From an uncultured Bacteroidales bacterium (GTDB lineage Bacteria; Bacteroidota; Bacteroidia; Bacteroidales; Paludibacteraceae): a stretch of 34,457 nucleotides of DNA. How positions within the stretch are numbered: position 1 is the stretch's first letter; every line of letters begins with the position of its first letter. A model generated the notes under the pieces. That model did not search any database, was not told the DNA's origin, and was given only the letters and a program-made list of their open reading frames with translations. The translations under genes and the position numbers were made by a program. The stretch covers positions 1-34,457 of the forward strand of contig CACYKR010000014.1 in assembly GCA_902774995.1 (NCBI GenBank), in the 5' to 3' direction. Below, in pieces: positions 21,926 to 29,299 of the stretch.

Positions 21926-23180
21926 AGATTCCATTACCGTCACAACAGACAGCCGGAAGGTCACTCCCGGCTCTGTTTTTGTGGCGCTCAAAGGAGAGCA
22001 TTTTGACGGGAATGACTATGTTGAGCAGGCAAAGAAAAATGGCGCAGCATATATCATCTCCGGAGAAAACGCTTTAGCTGAGTTACAAGACCTCGCACGC
22101 GCGTGGAGACGCAAGTTTAGAATTCCGGTTATTGCCATTACCGGCACCAACGGAAAGACCACTACCAAGGAACTGACGGCTGCTGTGTTGAGCAAGAAGT
22201 ATAACGTATGCTATACCCAAGGCAATCTCAACAACCAACTCGGCGTACCCCTCACCTTATTATCTATCACGCGTGCGCATGAGATAGCAATTATCGAGAT
22301 GGGGGCTTCCCACCCGGGAGATATCAAAGAACTGGTGGAAATTGCGGAGCCTACCGACGCGCTGATTACAAATGTAGGCAAAGCGCACTTACAGGGCTTC
22401 GGGTCCTTCGAAGGAGTACAGCAAACGAAAGGTGAGTTATACGATTGGATTATTGCGCATGGAGGAACAATCTTCTACAATGCAGAGAACCCGTATCTTT
22501 GCAAAATGTTGAAGAAACGTCTGCCCAAAGGACGCAAGACCATCCGTAACAAATTCAACAAGATTCATTGGTACAACGAGGTCTACTCTCCCGGTTCCGA
22601 CAAAGAAATAGGATTGTTCCGCTATCGTTCATCGGATTGTCCGATTAAGGTGTCAGAGACGCATCTGGTAGGTGGTTATAACCAGGAGAACATTGCCGCT
22701 GCATTTGCCATCGGCATGTGTATGGTTTGCACTTTCCCTGAGAGCCGCGAGGCTATATGTGAGTATGTGCCGTCCAACAACCGGTCCCAGCTCATGCAGA
22801 CGGAGAAGAACACCGTCATCGTGGATGCCTATAACGCCAACCCCACTTCCATGCAGGCGGCTATCGAGGCTTTTGACCGATATCAAATGTCAGATATCCA
22901 ATCTCAAATGCCGAAGGCCTATATCTTGGGAGCTATGCGCGAACTGGGCGAATACAGCCACCGCGAGCACCAGAATATCGTCAACATGCTGCTGGAACGC
23001 AAGGCGGAGAAGGTGTTCCTCGTCGGTCCGGAGTACAGGGAGACCACTGCGCCATACCCCGTTTATGAAAATATCGAAACACTGTACGACTACTTGAGCC
23101 GCGAACCGCTCGCAGGATACCGTATCTTGCTCAAAGGCAGCCGTTCGAACCAAATGGAAAAGATACTTCCTTTATTATGA
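21897..23180 (+). CDS. murF: UDP-N-acetylmuramoyl-tripeptide-D-alanyl-D-alanine ligase
   Basis: A 427-residue Mur ligase that adds D-Ala-D-Ala to the UDP-MurNAc tripeptide in the cytoplasm. Seen: the N-terminal substrate domain (TTDSRKVTPGSVFVALKGEHFDG), ATP-binding GTNGKTTTKE (83-92), AIIEMGASHPGDIKEL, ALITNVGKAHLQGFGS, and the C-terminal domain with VDAYNANPTSMQAAIEAF. Residues after AFDRYQ (SDIQSQMPK) are encoded by degenerate heptamers at 22880-22907, just before the conserved AYILGAMRELGEYSHREHQ. Overlaps: 29 bp with the transporter and 4 bp with the next gene. Confidence 0.95.
   Translation: MDWNFLIKNKDSITVTTDSRKVTPGSVFVALKGEHFDGNDYVEQAKKNGAAYIISGENALAELQDLARAWRRKFRIPVIAITGTNGKTTTKELTAAVLSKKYNVCYTQGNLNNQLGVPLTLLSITRAHEIAIIEMGASHPGDIKELVEIAEPTDALITNVGKAHLQGFGSFEGVQQTKGELYDWIIAHGGTIFYNAENPYLCKMLKKRLPKGRKTIRNKFNKIHWYNEVYSPGSDKEIGLFRYRSSDCPIKVSETHLVGGYNQENIAAAFAIGMCMVCTFPESREAICEYVPSNNRSQLMQTEKNTVIVDAYNANPTSMQAAIEAFDRYQMSDIQSQMPKAYILGAMRELGEYSHREHQNIVNMLLERKAEKVFLVGPEYRETTAPYPVYENIETLYDYLSREPLAGYRILLKGSRSNQMEKILPLL
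22880..22907 (+). repeat. Degenerate heptamer repeat inside murF
   Basis: Four 7-bp units in phase: ATATCAA, ATGTCAG, ATATCCA and ATCTCAA. They encode the short loop YQMSDIQSQ before a conserved C-terminal motif. The array is more decayed than those at 4171 and 25750. Confidence 0.65.
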
Positions 23181-24067
23181 CAGAGAAAAAGAAAATACAG
23201 AAATCGAATACCTGGATCCTTGTCACCGCACTGGTACTCATCATCTGCGGTCTGGTCGTCTGGAACCTCACCCAGCGAAGCGAGTTAAACGAAATGGTGG
23301 AGCAGATGACCATCGAGAAAGAGGAGTTGCAGGAAGAATACGAGGACCTGGCTATTCAGTTTGACGGTTTCCAGCAGATGGATATCCGCAACGACAGCCT
23401 CCAGGACCTCCTCTCCCGCGAGCAGCAACGCGTGCAGGACCTGCTGGAGGAACTGCGTCAGACCAAAGCCTCCAACGCCCGCCGTATAGCGGAGTTGAAA
23501 AAAGAACTGGCTACCGTCCGGATGGTGATGAAAGACTACGTTCGCCAGATCGATTCGCTCAACGCCACCAACGCACGTCTCACGGAGGAGAACCAAATCG
23601 TCCGTCGGGAGAACCAGCAGGTCAAGGAGCAAAACTCTCAACTCTCAACGCTCAACTCTCAACTCTCGGAGACTGTCACGCGTGCCTCCATGCTGGAGAT
23701 CACCGCTTGTGAGATCACTCCACTCAACAAAAACGACCACAAGACCCGCATGACGAGCCATATACGCAAACTCCAATTCGACTTCACCATCGCCAAGAAC
23801 ATCACTTGCCAGCCGGGTATGAAAGACTTGTACGTACGCGTGATGGATCCGGAGGGTATGCTTTTGGGCGAGAAGGAAGGACAACTCTTCCCCTTCGAGA
23901 GCGGCGAGATTCCCTATTCGCTCACCCAGGCCTTCGAATATACCGGAGAGGCCTATGCGGGCTCATGCTTCTGCCCCGTCGAGGAGGTACAGAAAGGCTT
24001 CTATACGGTGGATTTCTTCTGCGAGGGAAACCTCATCGGTTCGTTCCCCTTCCAGCTCAAGAAATGA
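23177..24067 (+). CDS. Single-pass membrane protein with long coiled coil, unknown function
   Basis: A 296-residue protein. After a short positively charged N terminus there is one membrane segment (about 13-31). A long Glu/Gln/Lys/Leu-rich coiled coil follows (about 34-170), then a C-terminal globular domain of about 125 residues (ITACEITPLNKNDHKTRMTSHIRKLQFDFTI; closing GSFPFQLKK). Topology suggests that the coiled coil and the globular domain lie in the periplasm. Coiled-coil residues QNSQLSTLNSQLS are encoded by a heptamer DNA array (23634-23668), which happens to suit coiled-coil propensity. It overlaps murF by 4 bp, so a cell-wall-related scaffold is possible but unproven. Confidence 0.78.
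   Translation: MTEKKKIQKSNTWILVTALVLIICGLVVWNLTQRSELNEMVEQMTIEKEELQEEYEDLAIQFDGFQQMDIRNDSLQDLLSREQQRVQDLLEELRQTKASNARRIAELKKELATVRMVMKDYVRQIDSLNATNARLTEENQIVRRENQQVKEQNSQLSTLNSQLSETVTRASMLEITACEITPLNKNDHKTRMTSHIRKLQFDFTIAKNITCQPGMKDLYVRVMDPEGMLLGEKEGQLFPFESGEIPYSLTQAFEYTGEAYAGSCFCPVEEVQKGFYTVDFFCEGNLIGSFPFQLKK
23634..23668 (+). repeat. Five-unit heptamer repeat inside coiled-coil gene
   Basis: Units ACTCTCA, ACTCTCA, ACGCTCA, ACTCTCA and ACTCTCG, each 7 bp. They are translated in frame as NSQLSTLNSQLS. Same family as 31529-31563. Confidence 0.85.
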
Positions 24068-24137
24068 CGCAAAACACCTGATTTAGGTACAAAGCGTAAC
24101 GATTTTGCACTTTTTTCGCAAAAAAAAGCCTAAAATC

Positions 24138-24168
24138 TTGCGTATGTCAAAAAATTGTTGTACCTTTG
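24138..24168 (+). promoter_or_regulatory. Promoter of the tRNA-Gln-rplY-pth transcript
   Basis: The -33 box is TTG at 24138-24140 in CTTGCGTATGTC. A 20-bp spacer and TACCTTTG at 24161-24168 follow. No other promoter is seen before rplY at 24503, so the tRNA and the ribosomal protein gene probably share this transcript. Confidence 0.85.
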
Positions 24169-24200
24169 CACCCGCTTTCCTGAATTAGGATTATCGGGGT

Positions 24201-24225
24201 CCCCGAAAATTTCTAATTTTTGGGG
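24201..24225 (+). other. 11-bp hairpin upstream of tRNA-Gln
   Basis: CCCCGAAAATT (24201-24211) pairs with AATTTTTGGGG (24215-24225) around the loop TCT, with one G-T wobble. It lies about 25 nt after the expected transcription start. A shorter competing stem CGGGG/CCCCG (24195-24206) overlaps it. Roles could be 5' end protection or attenuation, and none is proven. Confidence 0.6.
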
Positions 24226-24281
24226 AGAGCGAGAGCACGGCGAAGATTCATATGAGCAACGTAGTTGCGAATCGTATGGAG

Positions 24282-24299
24282 CCGTCGCTCGCGCGACGG
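24282..24299 (+). other. GC-rich hairpin abutting the tRNA 5' end
   Basis: CCGTCGC (24282-24288) and GCGACGG (24293-24299) form a perfect 7-bp stem with loop TCGC, ending on the base before tRNA position 1. It may help RNase P processing or insulate the tRNA fold from the leader. Confidence 0.6.
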
Positions 24300-24370
24300 T
24301 GTCCACTCGTATATCGGTATTACACCGGATTTTGGTTCCGAGAAGCGAGGTTCGACTCCTCGGTGGACAA
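24300..24370 (+). tRNA. tRNA-Gln (UUG anticodon)
   Basis: A 71-nt cloverleaf. The acceptor stem TGTCCAC (24300-24306) pairs with GTGGACA (24363-24369). The D arm has a 3-bp stem GTA/TAC and a GG-containing loop. The anticodon arm CCGGA/TCCGA has loop TTTTGGT and anticodon TTG at 24332-24334. A 4-nt variable loop and a T arm CGAGG/CCTCG with loop TTCGACT complete it. Position 27-43 is a C-A mismatch and position 9 is an unusual C. Discriminator base A is at 24370. CCA is not encoded, so 3' processing (see rnz) and CCA addition are required. It reads CAA, and CAG by wobble. Confidence 0.92.
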
Positions 24371-24382
24371 CAAAAGGGACAA

Positions 24383-24413
24383 ACCCCACCCTAACCCTCC
24401 CCACAAGGGAGGG
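24383..24413 (+). repeat. C-rich repeat with hairpin between tRNA-Gln and rplY
   Basis: The C-rich stretch ACCCCACCCTAACCCTCCCC is followed by ACAAGGGAGGG. CCCTCCC (24395-24401) pairs with GGGAGGG (24407-24413). A near copy without the closing arm lies inside the FAD dehydrogenase gene at 31226-31246. It may act as a partial terminator between tRNA and mRNA. Confidence 0.6.
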
Positions 24414-24502
24414 AATTTAATGAAAAGGGGTTCGTGTGATGGGATACGGGCAGCCACACAGAAGTTTTTACTGCCCCATATTGAGTAACACAATTTATAA
24501 CA

Positions 24503-25060
24503 ATGAAAGAATTTGCATTAGTAGGTACTCCGCGTAGCGAGTACGGAAAGAAAGCCGCTAAGGCTCTTCGCGCAGAGGATTTGATTCCTTGCAACATCTA
24601 TGGTTGCGGTCTGAACTGCACCTTCACGGTAGCAGCCGCTGACGTTCGTAAGCTGATTTACAGCCCGGACACCCAGATTGTTGACCTCACTATCGGTGAC
24701 ACCAAGACCAAAGCTATCGTTAAGGAGCTTCAGTTCCACCCTATCAGCGGTAACACGCTGCACATTGACTTCCTCGCCGTTGACGAGAAGAAGCCGGTTG
24801 TAGTGGAGATTCCTATCCAGCTGAATGGTCTGGCTGAGGGTGTAAAAGCCGGTGGCAAACTGGTTCAGGACATGCGCAAGCTCAAAGTACAGGGTATCTA
24901 CACCGCATTCCCCGATCGCATCAACATCGACGTTACCGAGCTTGGCCTGGGTAAGAAGATCGCTGTAGGTGACGTGAAGGTAGAAGGCTTGAAGTTCGTT
25001 AACCCTGCCGACGCATGTGTAGCAGAGGTTAAGGCTACCCGTCAGAGCAAACAAGCTTAA
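24503..25060 (+). CDS. rplY: 50S ribosomal protein L25 (Ctc form)
   Basis: A 185-residue L25 of the long Ctc type. It has an N-terminal 5S rRNA-binding domain (about 1-92, [29 protein letters not shown]) and a C-terminal beta domain (about 93-178, [36 protein letters not shown]). It binds 5S rRNA in the large subunit. Its leader holds the tRNA-Gln gene and several hairpins, including GGGCAG (24448-24453) with CTGCCC (24471-24476). It is followed by an apparent switch/terminator region and pth, the common rplY-pth order. Confidence 0.95.
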   Translation: MKEFALVGTPRSEYGKKAAKALRAEDLIPCNIYGCGLNCTFTVAAADVRKLIYSPDTQIVDLTIGDTKTKAIVKELQFHPISGNTLHIDFLAVDEKKPVVVEIPIQLNGLAEGVKAGGKLVQDMRKLKVQGIYTAFPDRINIDVTELGLGKKIAVGDVKVEGLKFVNPADACVAEVKATRQSKQA

Positions 25061-25065
25061 TTTGT

Positions 25066-25096
25066 CGAAAGACCGCTTTCGCTCAACGTCGAAAGC
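25066..25096 (+). promoter_or_regulatory. Mutually exclusive hairpins after rplY (possible attenuator)
   Basis: CGAAAG (25066-25071), CTTTCG (25076-25081) and CGAAAG (25090-25095) occur in a row, so the middle arm can pair with either neighbour. The second pairing extends to GCTTTCG/CGAAAGC. The segment AGACCGCTTTCGCT resembles the reverse strand of the intragenic GC-rich repeat family. Confidence 0.5.
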
Positions 25097-25099
25097 AGA

Positions 25100-25135
25100 G
25101 AGGGAGCGGGATGAACTCGCTCCCTCATTTTATTT
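25100..25135 (+). terminator. Probable intrinsic terminator between rplY and pth
   Basis: GAGGGAGCG (25100-25108) and CGCTCCCTC (25118-25126) form a perfect 9-bp GC-rich stem with a 9-nt loop, followed by ATTTTATTTCC. The T tract is interrupted, so readthrough into pth is likely, particularly as no separate pth promoter is visible. Confidence 0.75.
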
Positions 25136-25157
25136 CCTTTGAGTGCGAAGTACGGTC

Positions 25158-25178
25158 TTTCTTCTTTCTACTTTCTAC
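25158..25178 (+). repeat. Heptamer leader repeat before pth
   Basis: TTTCTTC, TTTCTAC and TTTCTAC are tandem 7-bp units ending 4 bp before the pth start codon at 25183. It parallels the heptamer leader of the MFS gene. Confidence 0.75.
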
Positions 25179-25182
25179 TGAT

Positions 25183-25746
25183 ATGAAATTCCTTATAGTT
25201 GGATTAGGAAATATAGGTGACGAGTACGCAGGCACACGTCATAACATCGGTTTTATGATGATCGATGCCTTTGCCAAATCGCTCAACGCACAATGGGAGG
25301 ACAAACGCTACGGCTTTATAGCCCGCTGCCGGGTGAAGAACGCGGAGATGGTTCTCCTCAAGCCTTCCACGTACATGAACCTCTCCGGCAACGCCGTGCG
25401 CTACTGGCTCCAGCAGGAGAAGATACCCGTGGAGAACATGCTCGTGCTTGTTGATGACCTGAATCTGCCGTTCGGTACCATCCGGATCCGCAAGCAGGGT
25501 TCCAACGGAGGCCATAACGGATTAGGCAACATCCAATCGGTATTGGGAACGGACGCATACGCACGCGTGCGGTTCGGTATTGGTAATGAGTTCACACGCG
25601 GCACACAGATCAACTTCGTGCTCGGTGAATGGACCGACGAGGAAAAGAAGTTGATCGACGAGCGGCTGAAAGTGACAAGCGAGATCATCCCGTCCTTCTG
25701 CCTTGCCGGCATTGACCGCACCATGAACCAGTTTAACGGAAAATGA
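25183..25746 (+). CDS. pth: Peptidyl-tRNA hydrolase
   Basis: A 187-residue Pth that releases tRNA from peptidyl-tRNAs dropped by the ribosome. Catalytic H20 lies in [12 protein letters not shown]. The other active-site motifs are [39 protein letters not shown] and RVRFGIG. The start at 25183 gives the conserved [15 protein letters not shown]. The longer in-frame start at 25111 lies in the terminator stem and adds 24 unrelated residues. It overlaps the downstream sulfatase gene by 4 bp. Confidence 0.95.
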   Translation: MKFLIVGLGNIGDEYAGTRHNIGFMMIDAFAKSLNAQWEDKRYGFIARCRVKNAEMVLLKPSTYMNLSGNAVRYWLQQEKIPVENMLVLVDDLNLPFGTIRIRKQGSNGGHNGLGNIQSVLGTDAYARVRFGIGNEFTRGTQINFVLGEWTDEEKKLIDERLKVTSEIIPSFCLAGIDRTMNQFNGK

Positions 25747-27698
25747 CAAATATCAAACATCAAATATCAAACATCAAATACCACCCTTGGGTAGTAGCCG
25801 TCTGCAACTGGCTGTTAGTAATGGCTATCCTGTCCGTCTCCCGCCTGTTCTACTATCTCACGAACATGAGCACCTACCCGGATGTCAGCATGAGTCATTT
25901 GCTGGAGATGATGGCAGGCGGTATCCGGTTCGACTTGACGGCCTCGCTATACCTCAACAGCGTCTATTTCCTGATGCAGTTGCTGCCTTCTCGTTTCCGC
26001 AGCAACACTATTTACCAACAGATTGCGCGGTTTTTCTACTGGATACCTAACGGCTTGGCGATAGCTGTCAACTGCGCCGACATGGTGTACATGCAGTTTA
26101 CCGGCCGGCGGACGACGGTCACGTTCTTCACGGAGTTTCAGAACGACAGCAACTTAGCGCACATCTTCTTCACCTCCGCCCTCCAGTATTGGTACGTCAC
26201 GCTCTTTGGCATAGCTATGCTGGCGCTGATGGTACTCCTTACACGACGGACGGTAGTGACGGACGACAACCGGCATCCTGCGCTCTATTACACCACCGAG
26301 AGTCTGCTTTTCGCCCTCTCCGTCTATTTCATCGTCATCGGCATCCGTGGCGGTTTCGGCGCCTTCACCCGCCCTATCACGCTCAGCAACGCCCTCCAGT
26401 ACACCAACCGCCCCAACGAAACCAATATCGTACTCAATACGCCTTTTGCGCTCATGCGCTCATCCGAAGGACGGGTCTTTCCAAATCTCCGGTATTTTGA
26501 AGAGAACGAACTGGAGACGATCATGACTCCCGTCCACCAACCCGAAGGAAGCAAGCCGCTGGAGCAAAAGAACGTAGTGGTCTTTATCTTGGAGAGTTTC
26601 TCCAAAGAGTATTTCGGTTATTTCAACCATGACCTGGACAGCGGTACCTATCAGGGCTATACCCCGTTCCTCGATTCGCTGGCGGCGCACTCCCTGACCT
26701 TCCCGCTGAGCCTGGCTACCGGACGCAAGTCCATTGACGCCATGCCGTCCGTCTTATCCTCCATCCCGATGATTATCTCGCCTTATATCCTGACTCCCTA
26801 CTCCACCGACGAAGTATCTTCTTTGGCTTCGTATTTGGGCAAAAAAGGATGGCAGACCGGTTTCTTCCATGGGGCGCCGAACGGCTCAATGGGCTTTCAG
26901 GCTTACTCCCGGTCCTGCGGCTTTGACGCGTACTACGGCAAGGACGAATACAACAACAACGATGACTACGACGGCTATTGGGCTATCTGGGACGAGGAGT
27001 TCCTGCAGTTCTACGGCCGTACGATGAGTACGATGCAGGAGCCGTTCATGACAGCCGTCTTCACGGCTACCAGCCATCACCCTTTTCAAGTGCCCGAACG
27101 CTACGAAGGCGTCTTCCCGGAGGGCACACACCCTCTGCACCGCTGTATAGGCTATACCGACTACGCCCTGCGCCGCTTCTTTGCCTATGCCAAGACCCAA
27201 CCCTGGTACGGAAACACGCTGTTTGTGCTCACGGCCGACCATACCAACGTCCTCACCCACCCGGAATATACGACCGACAAAGGGCGGTACGAAGTACCGA
27301 TTATCTTCTTCGACCCGCAGATGGACGAGGCGGTCCGTACGCGAGAGCGCAACTACCCCGTGGCGCAAACGGATATACTGCCTTCCGTATTGGAGTATAT
27401 CGGCTATGACGAACCCTACTTCGCTTTCGGTCAAAGCGTGATCCTCTCCGATAAGAAAGAGCCGTACGTGGTAAACTACAACAACCCTGTCTATCAGATT
27501 TTCTCCGACTCTCTGCTCCTGCAGTTTGACGGGAAAGAGGTGACCGGGCTGTATAATTTCCAACAGGACAGACTGTTACAGCAGAACCTCAAAGAGCGGA
27601 TAGAAGAACCTGAGCCGCAGGCCATGCTGCGTTACTTGCAGGCTACTGTCCAGCAGTATGTCAGCCGGGTGAAAGAGAACCGGTTAACCGTAGAATAA
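25743..27698 (+). CDS. LtaS-like membrane sulfatase/phosphoglycerol transferase
   Basis: A 651-residue polytopic enzyme of the LTA synthase (alkaline phosphatase superfamily) type. About five N-terminal membrane segments (approx. 16-40, 58-80, 96-116, 145-167 and 183-203) precede an extracytoplasmic catalytic domain from about 270. Putative metal and catalytic residues: E284 (FILESFS), nucleophile S330 in [11 protein letters not shown] (Thr in Gram-positive LtaS), H445-H446 (SHHPF) and D499-H500 (TADHTN). Family members transfer or hydrolyse phosphoglycerol or phosphoethanolamine groups on envelope molecules. The substrate here is unknown. The first 12 residues ([12 protein letters not shown]) come from a heptamer repeat beginning at the pth stop, so the cytoplasmic N terminus is repeat-made. 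Confidence 0.87.
   Translation: MTNIKHQISNIKYHPWVVAVCNWLLVMAILSVSRLFYYLTNMSTYPDVSMSHLLEMMAGGIRFDLTASLYLNSVYFLMQLLPSRFRSNTIYQQIARFFYWIPNGLAIAVNCADMVYMQFTGRRTTVTFFTEFQNDSNLAHIFFTSALQYWYVTLFGIAMLALMVLLTRRTVVTDDNRHPALYYTTESLLFALSVYFIVIGIRGGFGAFTRPITLSNALQYTNRPNETNIVLNTPFALMRSSEGRVFPNLRYFEENELETIMTPVHQPEGSKPLEQKNVVVFILESFSKEYFGYFNHDLDSGTYQGYTPFLDSLAAHSLTFPLSLATGRKSIDAMPSVLSSIPMIISPYILTPYSTDEVSSLASYLGKKGWQTGFFHGAPNGSMGFQAYSRSCGFDAYYGKDEYNNNDDYDGYWAIWDEEFLQFYGRTMSTMQEPFMTAVFTATSHHPFQVPERYEGVFPEGTHPLHRCIGYTDYALRRFFAYAKTQPWYGNTLFVLTADHTNVLTHPEYTTDKGRYEVPIIFFDPQMDEAVRTRERNYPVAQTDILPSVLEYIGYDEPYFAFGQSVILSDKKEPYVVNYNNPVYQIFSDSLLLQFDGKEVTGLYNFQQDRLLQQNLKERIEEPEPQAMLRYLQATVQQYVSRVKENRLTVE
25750..25784 (+). 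repeat. Heptamer repeat forming the N terminus of the LtaS-like protein
   Basis: ATATCAA, ACATCAA, ATATCAA, ACATCAA and ATACCAC lie in tandem just after the shared ATGA of the pth stop and the sulfatase start. Confidence 0.85.
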
Positions 27699-27699
27699 G

Positions 27700-28107
27700 A
27701 TGGAAGTACGAGTAGACAAATATCTATGGGCGATGCGTATCTATAAGACGCGCTCCATCGCCGCGGACGCCTGCAAGAACGGGCGGGTTACCCTCAACGG
27801 TGTGCAACTCAAACCCAGCCGGACATTCAAGATAGGCGACCGGTTCAACGTACGAAAAGGGCCTATCACCTATACTTTCCGCGTGCTGCAACTCTCCGAG
27901 AACCGTCTGGGAGCCAAACTGGTGCCGGAATACATGCAGGACTGCACCGACCCCAAGCAGCTGGAACTGCTGGAGTTGGCGCGTATGGCGGGTAACGGCA
28001 GCCGGGACCGTGGCACCGGACGGCCTACCAAGAAAGACCGGCGGGAGATAGAGACCTTCATGTCCGATAACTACCTCGACGAAATAGACTGGGACGATGA
28101 AGACTAA
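27700..28107 (+). CDS. S4-domain RNA-binding protein (Hsp15-like)
   Basis: A 135-residue protein with an N-terminal S4 domain (about 2-65: VRVDKYLWAMRIYKTRSIAADACKNGRV, then TLNGVQLKPSRTFKIGDRF) and a charged tail ending EIDWDDED. Hsp15-type proteins bind free 50S subunits carrying nascent chains and help recycle them, a natural neighbour for pth. The start is 2 bp after the sulfatase stop. It overlaps the DUF4924 gene by 11 bp. The exact Hsp15 role is inferred from the family only. Confidence 0.87.
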   Translation: MEVRVDKYLWAMRIYKTRSIAADACKNGRVTLNGVQLKPSRTFKIGDRFNVRKGPITYTFRVLQLSENRLGAKLVPEYMQDCTDPKQLELLELARMAGNGSRDRGTGRPTKKDRREIETFMSDNYLDEIDWDDED

Positions 28108-28555
28108 GAAAGATAATATAGCCGAGTATATTCTCTATCTATGGCAGATGGAGGACTACCTGCGTGCTTTTCCGCAACAGGCGGAAGCGACTACGGAGTT
28201 GCATGAACTCAACGAGATGATGCACCGCGAGGGAATCATTGAAAGCGGTCATCTGCAACTCGCCTCCAATGCGCTGGACGAGTTGGAGGAACTGCACGCA
28301 CAGTTGCTGGACGAAGACGCCATGTACCGCGCGGCTATCATGCGGCTGCAACCCTCCCTCAACCTCCTCAAGGCCAAAACAGACAGGCCTACAATGAGCG
28401 ACATCGAGGCGTGCCTGCTCCTGCTCTACCAGATTATGATGCTCCGTCTGCAGAAAAAGGAGATTACGCCCGAGACGGCGCAAGTACAGCAACAAGCGAC
28501 ACAGTTGCTGCAGTTTTTGAGCAAGACCTATCGGGACTTCGATATATCTAAATAA
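28097..28555 (+). CDS. DUF4924 family protein
   Basis: A 152-residue, predominantly helical cytoplasmic protein matching the Bacteroidota family DUF4924, with the typical start NIAEYILYLWQMEDYLRAF and end LLQFLSKTYRDFDISK. The function is unknown. There are no catalytic motifs, cysteines or signal peptide. It overlaps the S4-domain gene by 11 bp and is followed by nth after 12 bp, which places it in an operon of translation and DNA-repair genes but does not define its role. Confidence 0.82.
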   Translation: MKTKKDNIAEYILYLWQMEDYLRAFPQQAEATTELHELNEMMHREGIIESGHLQLASNALDELEELHAQLLDEDAMYRAAIMRLQPSLNLLKAKTDRPTMSDIEACLLLLYQIMMLRLQKKEITPETAQVQQQATQLLQFLSKTYRDFDISK

Positions 28556-28567
28556 CGAAATATCGTC

Positions 28568-29212
28568 ATGACGACCAAACAGCGCTTTGAACATATATTA
28601 GCTTGGTTTGCTGAAAACATGCCGGTGGCTGAAAGCGAACTGAACTACCGCAACCCCTATGAATTGCTGGTAGCCGTGATGCTCTCCGCCCAATGCACCG
28701 ACAAACGCGTGAACATGGTCACACCTGCGCTTTTTGAGGCCTACCCTGATGCACGGGCGCTTGCTGCTGCTACGAGCGATGAGGTGTTCGAGTACGTCAA
28801 GTCGGTCAGTTATCCGCGCTCCAAGGCGGACCATTTGGTTGCTATGGCGCAACGGCTGATGGAGGTATACAACGGCGAAGTGCCGGACACGATTGAGGAA
28901 TTGCAGACCCTGCAGGGCGTAGGACGAAAGACCGCGAACGTCGTCTGCGCCGTGATATGGAACCAGCCTGCCATGGCGGTCGATACCCATATCTTCCGCG
29001 TCAGCGAACGCCTCGGACTGACAACCCGCAGCAAGAACCCTCTCCAGACCGAGAGACAGTTGGTCAAATACATCCCTGCGGAGATCATCCCAAAGGCACA
29101 CCACTGGCTGCTACTCCACGGCAGGTACGTCTGCCAGGCACGCAAACCACTATGCAGGCGATGCGGAATACAGGAATACTGCCGTTATTACGAAAAAAAC
29201 GAGAAAAAATAA
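28568..29212 (+). CDS. nth: Endonuclease III
   Basis: A 214-residue HhH-GPD DNA glycosylase/AP lyase that removes oxidised pyrimidines in base excision repair. The helix-hairpin-helix LQGVGRKTANVV contains catalytic K121, and D139 is in AVDTHIFRV. The [4Fe-4S] cluster cysteines C189, C196, C199 and C205 have the standard C-x6-C-x2-C-x5-C spacing. Length is normal. It is followed by the recA promoter. Confidence 0.96.
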   Translation: MTTKQRFEHILAWFAENMPVAESELNYRNPYELLVAVMLSAQCTDKRVNMVTPALFEAYPDARALAAATSDEVFEYVKSVSYPRSKADHLVAMAQRLMEVYNGEVPDTIEELQTLQGVGRKTANVVCAVIWNQPAMAVDTHIFRVSERLGLTTRSKNPLQTERQLVKYIPAEIIPKAHHWLLLHGRYVCQARKPLCRRCGIQEYCRYYEKNEKK

Positions 29213-29220
29213 GCACAACC

Positions 29221-29251
29221 TTGCATATGTGCTTTTTTTTTTGTACCTTTG
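29221..29251 (+). promoter_or_regulatory. recA promoter
   Basis: The -33 box is TTG at 29221-29223 in CTTGCATATGTGC. A 20-bp spacer and TACCTTTG at 29244-29251 follow. I see no obvious LexA-type palindrome overlapping it. Confidence 0.87.
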
Positions 29252-29259
29252 CACTCGAT

Positions 29260-29299
29260 AAATGAATAAATGGTAAATGACTAAATTGTAAATAGTTTT
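29260..29299 (+). repeat. 8+7-bp leader repeat before recA
   Basis: AAATGAAT, AAATGGT, AAATGACT and AAATTGT, then AAATAGTTTT directly before ATG 29300. It is nearly the same as the leader of the mini-ORF at 20360-20397, including the TTTTATGG junction. Confidence 0.85.

Noticed and set aside
21008-21991. 327-codon - strand frame over the MFS and murF genes
   Set aside because: Highly charged, repetitive His/Glu/Arg composition typical of the complement of membrane-protein codons.
25111-25182. N-terminal extension of pth by 24 residues
   Set aside because: It would begin inside the terminator stem and adds sequence absent from the family. ATG 25183 gives the conserved start.
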